This document shows positions 25,144 through 33,560 of a stretch of DNA of 33,770 nucleotides, one piece after another. The stretch comes from Pseudomonadota bacterium (GTDB lineage Bacteria; Pseudomonadota; Gammaproteobacteria; Woeseiales; Woeseiaceae), in NCBI GenBank assembly GCA_027295475.1, contig JAPUKV010000193.1, positions 1 to 33,770 of the forward strand. Direction: 5' to 3'. Every line of letters starts with the position of its first letter. Positions within the stretch are counted from its first letter, which is position 1. The notes under the pieces are model-generated. The model did no database searches and was not told the DNA's origin. It saw nothing but the letters and a program-made list of their open reading frames with translations. The position numbers and the translations under genes were made by a program.

Positions 25144-25533
25144 ACTTCGCAAAATTGGATTAGGTAAAATTTGTGGCGGACACCGCGATTTTCGCGGTAT
25201 CTGGGCCGCACATTGTAACGGAGCATCAGGGTTCAAAATAGTCAGGTAGCGGTATTTGGTCTGGCCTGAGCTAACATTCGCCCCGTGGATGCTGTGGCAT
25301 AATGACTTACTTGGGTCGGTATGGGAGCGACTACGGGTCTGGTCAGGTGCGGCCGAGGATTCGTCGTCCGCGTGGGCTTGGGCAAAATCGGAAATGAATG
25401 TATTGCAGTTTCCAGCACAACAGAGTTCGAATGCAGAAATGCGGGCCTTTCATGGCCTCAATTTGCGTCCGTCTGACACGCAGATGACCCTCTGTATCGT
25501 GCCTCGTATGGCGCGTCCGGCGGATATCGTGTC
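25144..25533. other. intergenic region between apbC and the HEAT-kinase gene
   Basis: This divergent region holds, on the minus strand, a perfect 7-bp hairpin (25182-25198) and a possible -10 box for apbC. On the plus strand it holds a CATAAT at about 25299-25304 and a short open frame that touches the kinase start. Nothing else in it is recognisable as a gene or RNA. Confidence 0.5.
25182..25198 (-). promoter_or_regulatory. perfect hairpin in the apbC leader
   Basis: ACCGCGA-TTT-TCGCGGT forms a 7-bp stem about 40 bases upstream of the chosen apbC start. A TACAAT (complement of 25212-25217) just upstream could be the -10 box, which would place the hairpin near the 5' end of the mRNA. It may stabilise the message or act as an operator. 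Confidence 0.4.
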
Positions 25534-25537
25534 ATGA
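25394..25537 (+). CDS. possible small gene coupled to the HEAT-kinase start
   Basis: An open frame of 47 codons begins at ATG 25394 and ends in a TGA that overlaps the kinase ATG (ATGA at 25534-25537). The product has no recognised domain, membrane segment or clear ribosome site. The overlap could mean translational coupling, or chance, because the kinase has no strong ribosome site of its own. The frame stays open upstream to about 25256, but without a convincing start. Confidence 0.25.
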   Translation: MNVLQFPAQQSSNAEMRAFHGLNLRPSDTQMTLCIVPRMARPADIVS

Positions 25538-27930
25538 GTCTCCTCTCTGGCATTCGCGCTGATCAGCTGATCAGCCAACTGGCCTGCGAGTCGGACACGA
25601 ACTCTCGCACCGCGCAAAAGCTGACCGAGCGCCTCAAGAAGCTCGGCCCCAAAGTCATTCCCAAAGCCATCGAAGCGCTGGCGATAAGTGATCGTAACCA
25701 CACGATGCTGTACGTCGACATTCTGGCCAGCCAGGTCTCCGACAAGACCCTCAAGCTCTACAAAGAGGGTCTGGCAGACGGCGGCGAACGCGTCATATCC
25801 GGCACGGCGTGGGCGCTGTCGAGCAGCAACAACTACAACGCGAACGAGCTGCTCAATTTCTTTGAGGATCCCGAAGTCTCGAAGCCCGCCCTCATCGAGA
25901 TTCTCAAGGTTCACAAGGATTCTTTGAACGTTCATGACGTGTTGCAGCGCGCCTACCAGATGGGGCCCAAGGAGAAGTCGGCGCTTTTCGGCATTATCGA
26001 AGAAATCGTGTCCGAGGACATGGTGCCGGACCTTATTGCCCGCATGGGTGGCAAAGACCCGCTCGTCAAGGTTCACCTGATCAACCTGTTGTCAAAATTC
26101 AAGCATCGGGACATCAACCGGGCGCTGGAAATGCCGCTTGGCGACACGAACAAGATGGTTCGAAGCGCCGCGCTTGGGGCGCTCGCAAACCGCGACGGCG
26201 ATATCAACATCGAGAAGGTCACCAGGTTGCTGCGGGATCCGGATCTCGAAGTTCAGAACAAGGCGGTCGATGTCATCGTAAAGATCAACCACCCGGACAC
26301 AATCAAGTTCCTGGTACCCGCGCTGAAGGACGAGTCTGAATACACGCGACGATCGGCCGTTGAGGTGCTCAATGAAATCGGCAATCCCGATTCGGTCAAG
26401 GACCTGCTGGAGGCGATCAAGGACGACGACTGGTGGGTGCGCGCGAGGGCCGGCGATGCGCTGGGGGAAATCGGCGGTCCGAAAGTCATGAATTCAGTGC
26501 TCCAGCTGATCAAGGATGAAGACGAAGACATCCGTCGTACCGCGATCGAGATCCTCAATGCCACCAAGGACGAGGCTGCGGTCGACCATCTTATACAAGC
26601 AACAGATGACGAGGACTGGTGGGTCAGAGAACGTGCTGTCGATGCCCTTGCACAAATTGGTAGCAAGAAAGCAGTACCAAAACTGGTCAGCATGCTGGGG
26701 CAGAACGTTAAGACCGACACGGTCGTTGTACGGGCACTCGCCAAGCTGGGCGGTCCGCAGGAAATCTCCAAGATCGTGCCACTACTCAAGCGCCCCGAAC
26801 GCGAGATTCAGATCGAAGCGATCAAAGCGATATCGCACCTCGCTGATGCGAAGCGGGCAGACACCGTTCGCAGCGTGTTGCAACAGATCAAACAGTCCGA
26901 TGACCCGACGATTATCAACAACGCGGACCAGGCAATAAAGGAAATCGATGCCAAGTTCTCGTCGACCGTACTGGAAGAAAATGTTCGTGCGGAAAAAATG
27001 AAGGAGCACACCAAGACCCTGCTCATCGACGACGCAGATATCCAGAAGCTCGTTACCGCCGAGGCAGAGGAAGCGCAGGTTGGCAAGGTACTGGATGTCT
27101 CGAAACTGGAAATCGGCACAGTCATCGACGGCCGCTACAAGTATATCGAGAAGATCGGCAAGGGCGCGTTCGGCACCGTACTGCTGATGCAGGACCAGGT
27201 CGTCGAGGAGCAGCTGATTCTGAAATTCCTGAACCCGAACGTATCATCCGATGAAGAAATGATGAAGCGTTTCGTGCACGAACTGCGTTATTCCCGAATG
27301 ATTACGCACAAGAACGTCATTCGAATCTACGACTTCCTGCATTTGCAGGGCGCCTATGCGATCTCGATGGAATACTTCCCGTCCCATACCCTGAGCGGGG
27401 AGATTCCCGATAGCAAACCGATGGACTTCAAGAAGGCTCGCGGATTCTCCTTTGATATAGCGACCGGCATGTCCGTCGCCCATCAGGCCGGAGTCATCCA
27501 TCGCGACCTCAAGCCGGCGAACATCCTCGTGAACGATGCCGGCCTGCTCAAGATCGTGGACTTCGGTGTTGCGGCGGCCGCCAGCAGCGGCGACACGCAA
27601 TTGACGAAAACCGGCTACGTCATCGGCTCGCCGAAATACATGGCACCGGAGCAGATCCTCGGCAAGAAAGTCGATGAGACGGCCGATATCTACAGTGTCG
27701 GCGTCCTGATGTACGAGATGGTGACCGGAATTCCACCATACAGCCGGGGCGATCACATGTCGGTCATGTACCAGCACGTGCAGGGCAAGGCCAAGCTCTG
27801 TCAGGAGGTGAATCCGGAAGTTCCCGATGACTACGCCACCATAATCTCCAAATCTATGTCGGTCGACAAGACCAAGCGCTACCAGTCGATGGACGAACTG
27901 ATCGACGTACTGAACGCCATGCAATTATGA
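25534..27930 (+). CDS. HEAT-repeat / serine-threonine protein kinase fusion
   Basis: A 798-residue protein with two parts. Residues ~1-475 are a chain of HEAT/PBS-lyase-like helical repeats, clearest at 205-445 (for example DWWVRARAGDALGEIG at 299-314 and DWWVRERAVDALAQIG at 361-376). A short linker (about 476-530) leads into a complete eukaryotic-type kinase domain (534-798). Its motifs are the glycine loop GKGAFG (542-547), Lys564 in LILKF, HRDLKPAN (656-663), DFG (676-678) and APE (704-706), with Thr residues in the activation loop. There is no membrane segment or PASTA domain, so it should be cytoplasmic. All catalytic residues are present. It is followed 118 bases later by two PilT-type ATPases, which suggests, without proof, a role in pilus retraction. 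No phosphatase gene is adjacent. Confidence 0.92.
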   Translation: MSLLSGIRADQLISQLACESDTNSRTAQKLTERLKKLGPKVIPKAIEALAISDRNHTMLYVDILASQVSDKTLKLYKEGLADGGERVISGTAWALSSSNNYNANELLNFFEDPEVSKPALIEILKVHKDSLNVHDVLQRAYQMGPKEKSALFGIIEEIVSEDMVPDLIARMGGKDPLVKVHLINLLSKFKHRDINRALEMPLGDTNKMVRSAALGALANRDGDINIEKVTRLLRDPDLEVQNKAVDVIVKINHPDTIKFLVPALKDESEYTRRSAVEVLNEIGNPDSVKDLLEAIKDDDWWVRARAGDALGEIGGPKVMNSVLQLIKDEDEDIRRTAIEILNATKDEAAVDHLIQATDDEDWWVRERAVDALAQIGSKKAVPKLVSMLGQNVKTDTVVVRALAKLGGPQEISKIVPLLKRPEREIQIEAIKAISHLADAKRADTVRSVLQQIKQSDDPTIINNADQAIKEIDAKFSSTVLEENVRAEKMKEHTKTLLIDDADIQKLVTAEAEEAQVGKVLDVSKLEIGTVIDGRYKYIEKIGKGAFGTVLLMQDQVVEEQLILKFLNPNVSSDEEMMKRFVHELRYSRMITHKNVIRIYDFLHLQGAYAISMEYFPSHTLSGEIPDSKPMDFKKARGFSFDIATGMSVAHQAGVIHRDLKPANILVNDAGLLKIVDFGVAAAASSGDTQLTKTGYVIGSPKYMAPEQILGKKVDETADIYSVGVLMYEMVTGIPPYSRGDHMSVMYQHVQGKAKLCQEVNPEVPDDYATIISKSMSVDKTKRYQSMDELIDVLNAMQL

Positions 27931-27938
27931 GAAATGTG

Positions 27939-27957
27939 CGGCACCTCACTGGTGCCG
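27939..27957 (+). terminator. hairpin after the kinase gene
   Basis: CGGCACC-TCACT-GGTGCCG is a perfect 7-bp stem nine bases after the kinase stop. Only a weak T-rich stretch (CTGTTTCAT) follows, so it may attenuate rather than stop transcription into pilT, or protect the 3' end. Confidence 0.45.
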
Positions 27958-28021
27958 GGCCCTGTTTCATCCTAGGATACGCATAATTAGCCATAATACA
28001 TTCTGGCTCTTTTGCTTGGGT

Positions 28022-28045
28022 GCTGAATTGCTGAATTGCTGAATT
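28022..28045 (+). repeat. three perfect tandem copies of GCTGAATT before pilT
   Basis: GCTGAATT occurs three times head to tail, ending three bases before the pilT ATG. The array occupies the place where a ribosome site should be, and no Shine-Dalgarno is visible. Copy number of such an 8-bp repeat can change by slippage. Confidence 0.8.
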
Positions 28046-28048
28046 CCT

Positions 28049-29179
28049 ATGCCGCGCATTGACTCCTTTCTGAAGCTGGGCCTGGCTCAGGGCTGCTCCG
28101 ACGTGCACCTGGCCGTCGGCGTACCGCCAATGCTCAGGATGAACGGCGACCTGATGCCAATCAAGTTCCGTGAACTTTCGGACGCGGAACTCGAGAGCTA
28201 CGTCACGGAAATTCTGAGCGACTCGCAGAAGGAGCATTTCGGCTCAGGCAAAGACCTCGATTTTTCCTATGTCGGCGAAGATGGCGGGCGATTCCGCGTA
28301 AACCTGTTTCGCAAGGACACGGGTGTCGGTGCCGTTTTCCGCTACATTCCAAACGAGGTGCCGACGCTCGAGGGCCTTGACGTGCCCGATGTCATCCGCG
28401 ACTTTTGCGACTATCACCAGGGCATGGTCCTCGTGACCGGTTCAACCGGGACGGGCAAGTCGACGACCCTCGCGGCGATGATCAATCACCTGAACCAGAC
28501 CCGCAGCCTCAACATCATCAGCCTCGAAGATCCCATCGAGTTTGTGCATCCGAGCAAGAAATGCCAGGTGATTCAACGAGAACTTGGTACGCATCTGCAC
28601 AGCTTCGCCGACGGCGTACGATCCGCCATGCGCGAGGATCCGGACGTCATCCTCGTCGGCGAGCTCCGGGACGCTGATACGATTTCCATGGCGATGACGG
28701 CCGCAGAAACGGGCCACCTGGTTTTGGGCACTTTGCATACGACCGGTGCTGTCAAGACGATCGACCGCATCATCGATGCGCTGCCTGGTGAACTTCGCGA
28801 GCAGACCAAGAGCTTCCTGTCACAGAGCCTGAAAGCTGTTGTAACGCAGGTTCTCGTCAAGTCTCTGGACGGCCACAATCGCAAGGCAATTTTCGAGATT
28901 CTTGTCAATAATCGTGCGATTTCCAAGCTCATTATGAACGACCAGTCGCACCAGATTCCGGCGCAGCTGCAGACCGGTCGGGATGTTGGCATGCAGGTGA
29001 TGGATATGGCACTGCTGGAGGCGATCAAGGCCAAGGAAGTCGATCCGGACGACGCTTTCCGCTTTGCCAATGACAAGAGTAAATTCCAGCTCTACGTAAC
29101 CGACAGCAGCATCTTGCCGGTGCTTGATGGCGACGTTAGTGGCAGTGATCGGGAAACAGGCATTGAATCAAGTCGATAA
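28049..29179 (+). CDS. pilT: PilT-type pilus retraction ATPase (first copy)
   Basis: A 376-residue secretion-type ATPase of the PilT/PilU family, the hexameric motor that depolymerises type IV pili at the inner membrane. The N-terminal PAS-like domain has CSDVHLAVGVPPMLRMNGDL. The Walker A is GSTGTGKSTT (131-140), the Asp box is IISLEDPIEFVH, the Walker B is EDPDVILVGELRD and the His box is HLVLGTLHTT. The usual AIRNLIRE motif of PilT appears as AISKLIMND. The C-terminal tail (FANDKSKFQLYVTDSS) is longer than in Pseudomonas PilT and resembles that of the next gene. The overlap with the next gene implies co-transcription. Confidence 0.92.
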   Translation: MPRIDSFLKLGLAQGCSDVHLAVGVPPMLRMNGDLMPIKFRELSDAELESYVTEILSDSQKEHFGSGKDLDFSYVGEDGGRFRVNLFRKDTGVGAVFRYIPNEVPTLEGLDVPDVIRDFCDYHQGMVLVTGSTGTGKSTTLAAMINHLNQTRSLNIISLEDPIEFVHPSKKCQVIQRELGTHLHSFADGVRSAMREDPDVILVGELRDADTISMAMTAAETGHLVLGTLHTTGAVKTIDRIIDALPGELREQTKSFLSQSLKAVVTQVLVKSLDGHNRKAIFEILVNNRAISKLIMNDQSHQIPAQLQTGRDVGMQVMDMALLEAIKAKEVDPDDAFRFANDKSKFQLYVTDSSILPVLDGDVSGSDRETGIESSR

Positions 29180-30224
29180 ATATCTCACCGATGCGCTGGC
29201 GAAACAGAGCTCGGATCTGCATTTCATTTCCGGCGACCCGCCACGCGTTCGCGTCCATGGATCGCTCAGCACCCTGAGTAACGAAGTGCTCACGATGGAT
29301 CATGTAAAAAACTGCATGTACGAAATCATGCCGGGCACGACGCAGAAGGACTTCGAACGGGACGATGCCGTCGACTTTGCTTACGAGATACCCGACATTT
29401 CCCGCTTCCGGGTCAATGTCATGCGGCACCTTAACGGCATCGGCGCCGTGTTTCGGGCGATTCCGTCAAAGGCGCTCACGCTGGAACAGCTCGATATGCC
29501 TGAGGCAGTTCACAACCTGTGCAAGCAGACGTCAGGCATGATTCTGGTCACCGGGAAGACCGGGTCCGGAAAATCGACGACGCTGGCTGCGATGATCGAC
29601 GCAATTAACAAACGCATGAAAGGCCATATTCTGACGATCGAGGACCCGATCGAGTTCGTCCACAGGCGACACAGTTGCCTGGTCAGTCAGCGCGAAGTCG
29701 GCGTCCACACCGAATCGTTTGCAGCTGCGCTTCACTCGGCTCTGCGTGAAGACCCGGATGTCATCCTCGTCGGCGAGCTCCGAGACCTCGAGACGATCAG
29801 CGTCGCCATAACCGCCGCCGAGATGGGCATCCTCGTCATGGGAACGCTGCATACGAACGGTGCGGCACCAACGGTTGACAGGATGGTAAATACATTTCCT
29901 GCCAATAAGCAAAGTCACGTCCGCACGATGTTATCGACCTCGCTGCGCGGCGTCATATCCCAGCAACTCCTGCCCACGAAGCACAAACCAGGCCGGATCG
30001 CCGCGCTGGAGATTCTTATCAATACTTCGGCGGTCGCAAACCTGATTCGACAGGGAAAACTCGATCAGCTCGAGACCGCGATGCAAAGCGGCGGCCAGAT
30101 CGGCATGCAGACCATGGATTCGGCACTGATGGACCTGGTCGAGAGACGCTTTGTGTCCGGCAGGGAAGCGTATCAGCAGGCCAATAACAAATCGAAGTTC
30201 CAGTCGATCCGGGACGAAACCTAG
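29127..30224 (+). CDS. PilT/PilU-type retraction ATPase (second copy)
   Basis: About 365 residues, a paralogue of the preceding gene. Motifs are SSDLHFISGDPPRVRVHG, Walker A GKTGSGKSTT, ILTIEDPIEFVH, Walker B EDPDVILVGELRD and His box GILVMGTLHTN, then VANLIRQGK and GMQTMDSALMDLV. It is closer to PilT than to Pseudomonas PilU, but its position after pilT matches pilU. The start is uncertain: ATG at 29127 overlaps pilT by 53 bases, while GTG 29145 or TTG 29163 would shorten the overlap and still keep the whole domain. The C-terminal ANNKSKFQS parallels ANDKSKFQL in the first copy, pointing to tandem duplication. Confidence 0.9.
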   Translation: MATLVAVIGKQALNQVDKYLTDALAKQSSDLHFISGDPPRVRVHGSLSTLSNEVLTMDHVKNCMYEIMPGTTQKDFERDDAVDFAYEIPDISRFRVNVMRHLNGIGAVFRAIPSKALTLEQLDMPEAVHNLCKQTSGMILVTGKTGSGKSTTLAAMIDAINKRMKGHILTIEDPIEFVHRRHSCLVSQREVGVHTESFAAALHSALREDPDVILVGELRDLETISVAITAAEMGILVMGTLHTNGAAPTVDRMVNTFPANKQSHVRTMLSTSLRGVISQQLLPTKHKPGRIAALEILINTSAVANLIRQGKLDQLETAMQSGGQIGMQTMDSALMDLVERRFVSGREAYQQANNKSKFQSIRDET

Positions 30225-30234
30225 AGAGATCGAT

Positions 30235-30307
30235 GTAGGAGCCCGTCCTGACGGGCGAAATGTGGGTGCGTCAATTCGTGTCTGGTTGGAGCCTGCCTGA
30301 CCGGTGA
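30235..30307 (+). repeat. REP-like element with a degenerate second copy
   Basis: GTAGGAGCCCGTCCTGACGGGCGAA (30235-30259) has the GTAGGAGC head plus a GCCCGT-CCTG-ACGGGC hairpin. That form is typical of the GTAG class of repetitive extragenic palindromes in Pseudomonas and Xanthomonas relatives. A diverged direct copy (GTTGGAGCCTGCCTGACCGG) lies at 30285-30304. The pair sits ten bases after the second PilT stop and may act as its 3' stabiliser or terminator. Confidence 0.65.
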
Positions 30308-30316
30308 ACTAAAAGA

Positions 30317-30347
30317 TTCACTCCCTCACTCAATTCCCTTTTATAAT
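30317..30347 (+). promoter_or_regulatory. probable metG promoter
   Basis: A perfect TATAAT at 30342-30347 lies 38 bases before the metG ATG. A weak TTCACT at 30317-30322 could be the -35 box, but the 19-base spacing is long. Confidence 0.45.
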
Positions 30348-30385
30348 CGCCGCCTTCAGGTCTGTTCGGATCAAGTCTGCCCAGA

Positions 30386-32407
30386 ATGAGCACAGCAGTA
30401 CGTAACATTTTCGTCAGCAGCGCACTTCCTTATGCCAATGGCCCCCTCCATATGGGGCATTTGGTCGAATACGTGCAGTCGGACATATGGGCGAGATTCC
30501 AGAAGTTGCGTGGCAATAATTGCATTTATGTCTGCGCCGCAGACGCACACGGCACGCCGATCATGATCAAGGCGAGGCAGGAGGGGATTACGCCCGAGCA
30601 GCTTATCGAACGGGTCTCCGCCGAACAGCACGAAGACCTGAAAGCATTTGACGTCGCCTTCGATAATTTCCATACGACGCACTCCGATGAAAACGAACTG
30701 CTCGTTCTCAGAATATATGAGGGATTGCGCAAAGCCGGCCATATCTACACCAAGACCATCGAGCAGGCCTATGACGAATCGGAAAAAATGTTCCTGCCCG
30801 ACCGATTCATCCGTGGTACCTGCCCACGCTGCAAGAGCGAGGATCAGTATGGCGACGCCTGCGAAGTATGCGGTGCAACCTATTCGCCGAGCGATCTCAT
30901 CGATCCGCTGTCTGTGTTGTCCGGCACCAAGCCGTTGTGGAAGGAGTCGGAACACTATTTTTTCCGACTAAGTGAGTTTGGCGATCGGCTTCGCATATGG
31001 ATGAAGTCGGCGGCGCTCCATCAAAATATCACCAGCAAACTCGAAGAATGGTTCGACGCCGGGCTGCGGGACTGGGATATATCACGCGACGCACCCTATT
31101 TCGGATTCAAGATCCCTGATACTGACGACAAGTACTTTTATGTCTGGCTTGACGCGCCCATCGGTTATCTCGCGAGCTTTCTGCAGCTTTGCAATCGGCG
31201 GGATGATCTTGATTTCGATGACTACTGGATGGCCGGGAGTGACAAGGAGGCGTATCACTTCATTGGCAAAGACATCGTCTACTTTCATACACTTTTCTGG
31301 CCGGCTGTGCTCGAAGGTTCGGGGTTTCGTCAGCCAACCAGCGTATTTGCCCATGGCTTCCTGACCATCAATGGCAAAAAGATGTCCAAGTCCCGCGGCA
31401 CGTTTATCAAAGCCAGGACCTATCTCGATAATCTGAATCCGAATTATCTTCGATACTACTACGCCGCCAAACTCGGGCCGGGCATGGATGACATCGACAT
31501 GAACCTGGACGATTTTATTGCGCGGGTCAATTCCGACCTCGTCGGTAAACTCGTCAATATCGCGAGCCGTTGTGCGGGGTTCATCGCCAGGTACTTCGAT
31601 GGCCGGCTGGCAGGCAGTCTCGATGATCCCGAATTATTTGCCGAATTCGTGGCAGCCTCTGAAAAAATTGCCAAGCATTTCGAGTCGCGCGAGTACTCGA
31701 AGGCGATGCGCAACATCATGGCCCTGGCGGACAAGGCGAATCGATACATCGAACAGAAAAAACCCTGGACCATGGCGAAAGACGAGAGTCAGCTGCCAGG
31801 CGTCCAGGCAGTCTGCACCGAGGGACTGAATATGTTCCGGACATTGATGATCTATCTCACGCCGGTTATTCCGGCGGTGGCCGAGCAGGTGCAAAAACTT
31901 TTCAATGAAGGTCCGTGGGGCTGGCAAGCGGCCGGCGACCCATTACTGGATCACACGATCTCGACATATGCGCCCCTTTTGACGCGTATCGAAGCAAAGC
32001 AGGTTGAGCGAATGGTTGAACAATCAAAAGAGCCCGAGGCCACTGGTGGCGACGATGATGACGGCAGCGCTGCCGGGTCGCCGGAAATTACGATCGATGA
32101 GTTTACGAAAGTCGATATGCGCATAGCACGCATTGAGAAGGCAGAGCCCGTAGACGGTGCCGACAAGCTTCTCAAACTCACGCTCGATCTTGGCGGAGAG
32201 ACTCGCAGCGTTTTCGCAGGTATTAAATCAGCGTACGAGCCAAAAGCACTCGAAGGCCGGCTCGTCATTGCAGTCGCGAACCTGCGCCCGAGAAAAATGC
32301 GCTTTGGCCTGTCCGAGGGGATGGTTCTCGCGGCCGGACCGGGCGGCGAGGACATATTCCTGCTGTCTGTGGATGCCGGCGCCGAGCCAGGTATGCGGGT
32401 CACCTAA
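30386..32407 (+). CDS. metG: methionyl-tRNA synthetase
   Basis: A 673-residue class I synthetase of the long bacterial form. The HIGH signature appears as HMGH (22-25) in [14 protein letters not shown] zinc knuckle has Cys146, Cys149, Cys159 and Cys162 ([17 protein letters not shown]). The KMSKS loop is at 332-336. The anticodon-binding helical domain follows, and the last ~110 residues are a Trbp111-like tRNA-binding domain ([20 protein letters not shown] to GMRVT) that supports dimerisation. A likely promoter (TATAAT) sits just upstream. In many gammaproteobacteria metG is next to apbC; here the kinase-PilT module separates them. The rsx operon starts 60 bases downstream. Confidence 0.97.
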   Translation: MSTAVRNIFVSSALPYANGPLHMGHLVEYVQSDIWARFQKLRGNNCIYVCAADAHGTPIMIKARQEGITPEQLIERVSAEQHEDLKAFDVAFDNFHTTHSDENELLVLRIYEGLRKAGHIYTKTIEQAYDESEKMFLPDRFIRGTCPRCKSEDQYGDACEVCGATYSPSDLIDPLSVLSGTKPLWKESEHYFFRLSEFGDRLRIWMKSAALHQNITSKLEEWFDAGLRDWDISRDAPYFGFKIPDTDDKYFYVWLDAPIGYLASFLQLCNRRDDLDFDDYWMAGSDKEAYHFIGKDIVYFHTLFWPAVLEGSGFRQPTSVFAHGFLTINGKKMSKSRGTFIKARTYLDNLNPNYLRYYYAAKLGPGMDDIDMNLDDFIARVNSDLVGKLVNIASRCAGFIARYFDGRLAGSLDDPELFAEFVAASEKIAKHFESREYSKAMRNIMALADKANRYIEQKKPWTMAKDESQLPGVQAVCTEGLNMFRTLMIYLTPVIPAVAEQVQKLFNEGPWGWQAAGDPLLDHTISTYAPLLTRIEAKQVERMVEQSKEPEATGGDDDDGSAAGSPEITIDEFTKVDMRIARIEKAEPVDGADKLLKLTLDLGGETRSVFAGIKSAYEPKALEGRLVIAVANLRPRKMRFGLSEGMVLAAGPGGEDIFLLSVDAGAEPGMRVT

Positions 32408-32467
32408 TCCAGCGAGACGCAAGGGTACCCAGACACTACAATAGCAACAAGTCGTCCGGGCAGAGAA

Positions 32468-33049
32468 ATGACTGATCTGATACTTATCTTAGTCGGCACG
32501 GTTCTTGTTAATAACTTCGTGCTGGTCCGGTTCCTGGGCCTGTGCCCATTCATGGGTGTATCGAGGAACCTCGAAGCGGCATTCGGCATGTCGCTGGCTA
32601 CAGCATTCGTCCTGACCTTGTCCTCGGCCGTGAGCTATCTGCTTCACCAGTACGTCCTCGTGCCTCTGGACCTCGGTTACCTGCGCACGATCAGCTTCAT
32701 TCTGGTCATTGCAGTGAGCGTTCAATTCACAGAGATAATGGTGCGGCGATTGAGCCCTTTGCTCGACCAGGTGCTCGGGATTTTCATTCCGTTAATCGCA
32801 ACCAACTGCGCCGTGTTGGGCGTTGCGTTGCTGAATGTTCAGCAAGCCAAGGGCTTTGTGCAGTCTGTCTTTTACGGTTTCGGTGCGGCGATGGGGTTTG
32901 CGATGGTTATTGTCCTGTTTGCCGCCATTCGCGAGCGCGTAGACGCTGCCGACGTGCCCCGCCCGTTTCGCGGCACGGCGATCGCGCTGACGACCGCGGG
33001 ATTGATGTCGCTCGCATTTATGGGTTTTTCCGGAATGGCACGACCTTGA
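32468..33049 (+). CDS. rsxA: Rsx/Rnf electron transport complex subunit A
   Basis: A 193-residue integral membrane protein with six hydrophobic segments, the normal size for RsxA/RnfA. Diagnostic parts are [21 protein letters not shown] near the start and [19 protein letters not shown] in the middle. The complex moves electrons between ferredoxin and NADH with ion pumping (Rnf), or keeps SoxR reduced (Rsx). RsxA and RsxE form the membrane core. It heads the operon, with rsxB starting 16 bases after its stop. Confidence 0.96.
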   Translation: MTDLILILVGTVLVNNFVLVRFLGLCPFMGVSRNLEAAFGMSLATAFVLTLSSAVSYLLHQYVLVPLDLGYLRTISFILVIAVSVQFTEIMVRRLSPLLDQVLGIFIPLIATNCAVLGVALLNVQQAKGFVQSVFYGFGAAMGFAMVIVLFAAIRERVDAADVPRPFRGTAIALTTAGLMSLAFMGFSGMARP

Positions 33050-33065
33050 AAATTGTTTCTTCGCC

Positions 33066-33560
33066 ATGTGGATTGCGGTCGTAACGATTACAGCCATCGC
33101 TCTCGTCGCCGGACTCCTGTTGAGTTTTGCGTCGAGGCGCCTGCCGCCGAACGACGACGACCTGGTGTCGAGAGTGAATGGGCTGTTGCCGCAAACACAA
33201 TGTGCTCAATGTGGATACCCCGGATGCCGGCCATATGCAGCCGCAATCGTGCACGATGGCGTAGAAATTAACCTGTGCCCGCCAGGCGGCGACGATACTG
33301 TGCGACGGCTGGCCAGCTTGCTGGGCCGCGATATCGTACCGCTCGAAACGTCCGCCGGGAAAAATATGAGCGATTCGGTCGCATTTATTGATGAGGTGCT
33401 GTGCATTGGCTGCACGCATTGCATATCAGCCTGCCCGGTCGATGCGATCGTCGGCGCACACCAGTTCATGCACACCATTCTCGCTACAGAGTGCACCGGC
33501 TGTGAACTGTGCCTGGCACCCTGCCCTGTTGATTGCATCAGTATGAAGTCCGCAGCATGA
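33066..33560 (+). CDS. rsxB: Rsx/Rnf electron transport complex subunit B
   Basis: A 164-residue iron-sulphur protein. One N-terminal membrane helix (about 3-21) anchors it. A four-cysteine cluster site follows at Cys46, Cys49, Cys54 and Cys71 (CAQCGYPGC...CPPGG). Two ferredoxin motifs then bind [4Fe-4S] clusters: CIGCTHCISACP (Cys113, 116, 119, 123) and CTGCELCLAPCP (Cys143, 146, 149, 153). The protein is short compared with members that carry extra clusters, but matches the gammaproteobacterial form. The stop overlaps the rsxC start as ATGA (33557-33560). Confidence 0.95.
   Translation: MWIAVVTITAIALVAGLLLSFASRRLPPNDDDLVSRVNGLLPQTQCAQCGYPGCRPYAAAIVHDGVEINLCPPGGDDTVRRLASLLGRDIVPLETSAGKNMSDSVAFIDEVLCIGCTHCISACPVDAIVGAHQFMHTILATECTGCELCLAPCPVDCISMKSAA

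Noticed and set aside
25450..26076. Minus-strand open frame (208 codons) opposite the HEAT repeats
   Set aside because: It is caused by the high GC of the plus-strand gene. The product has no recognisable features, and the plus-strand HEAT repeats are clear.
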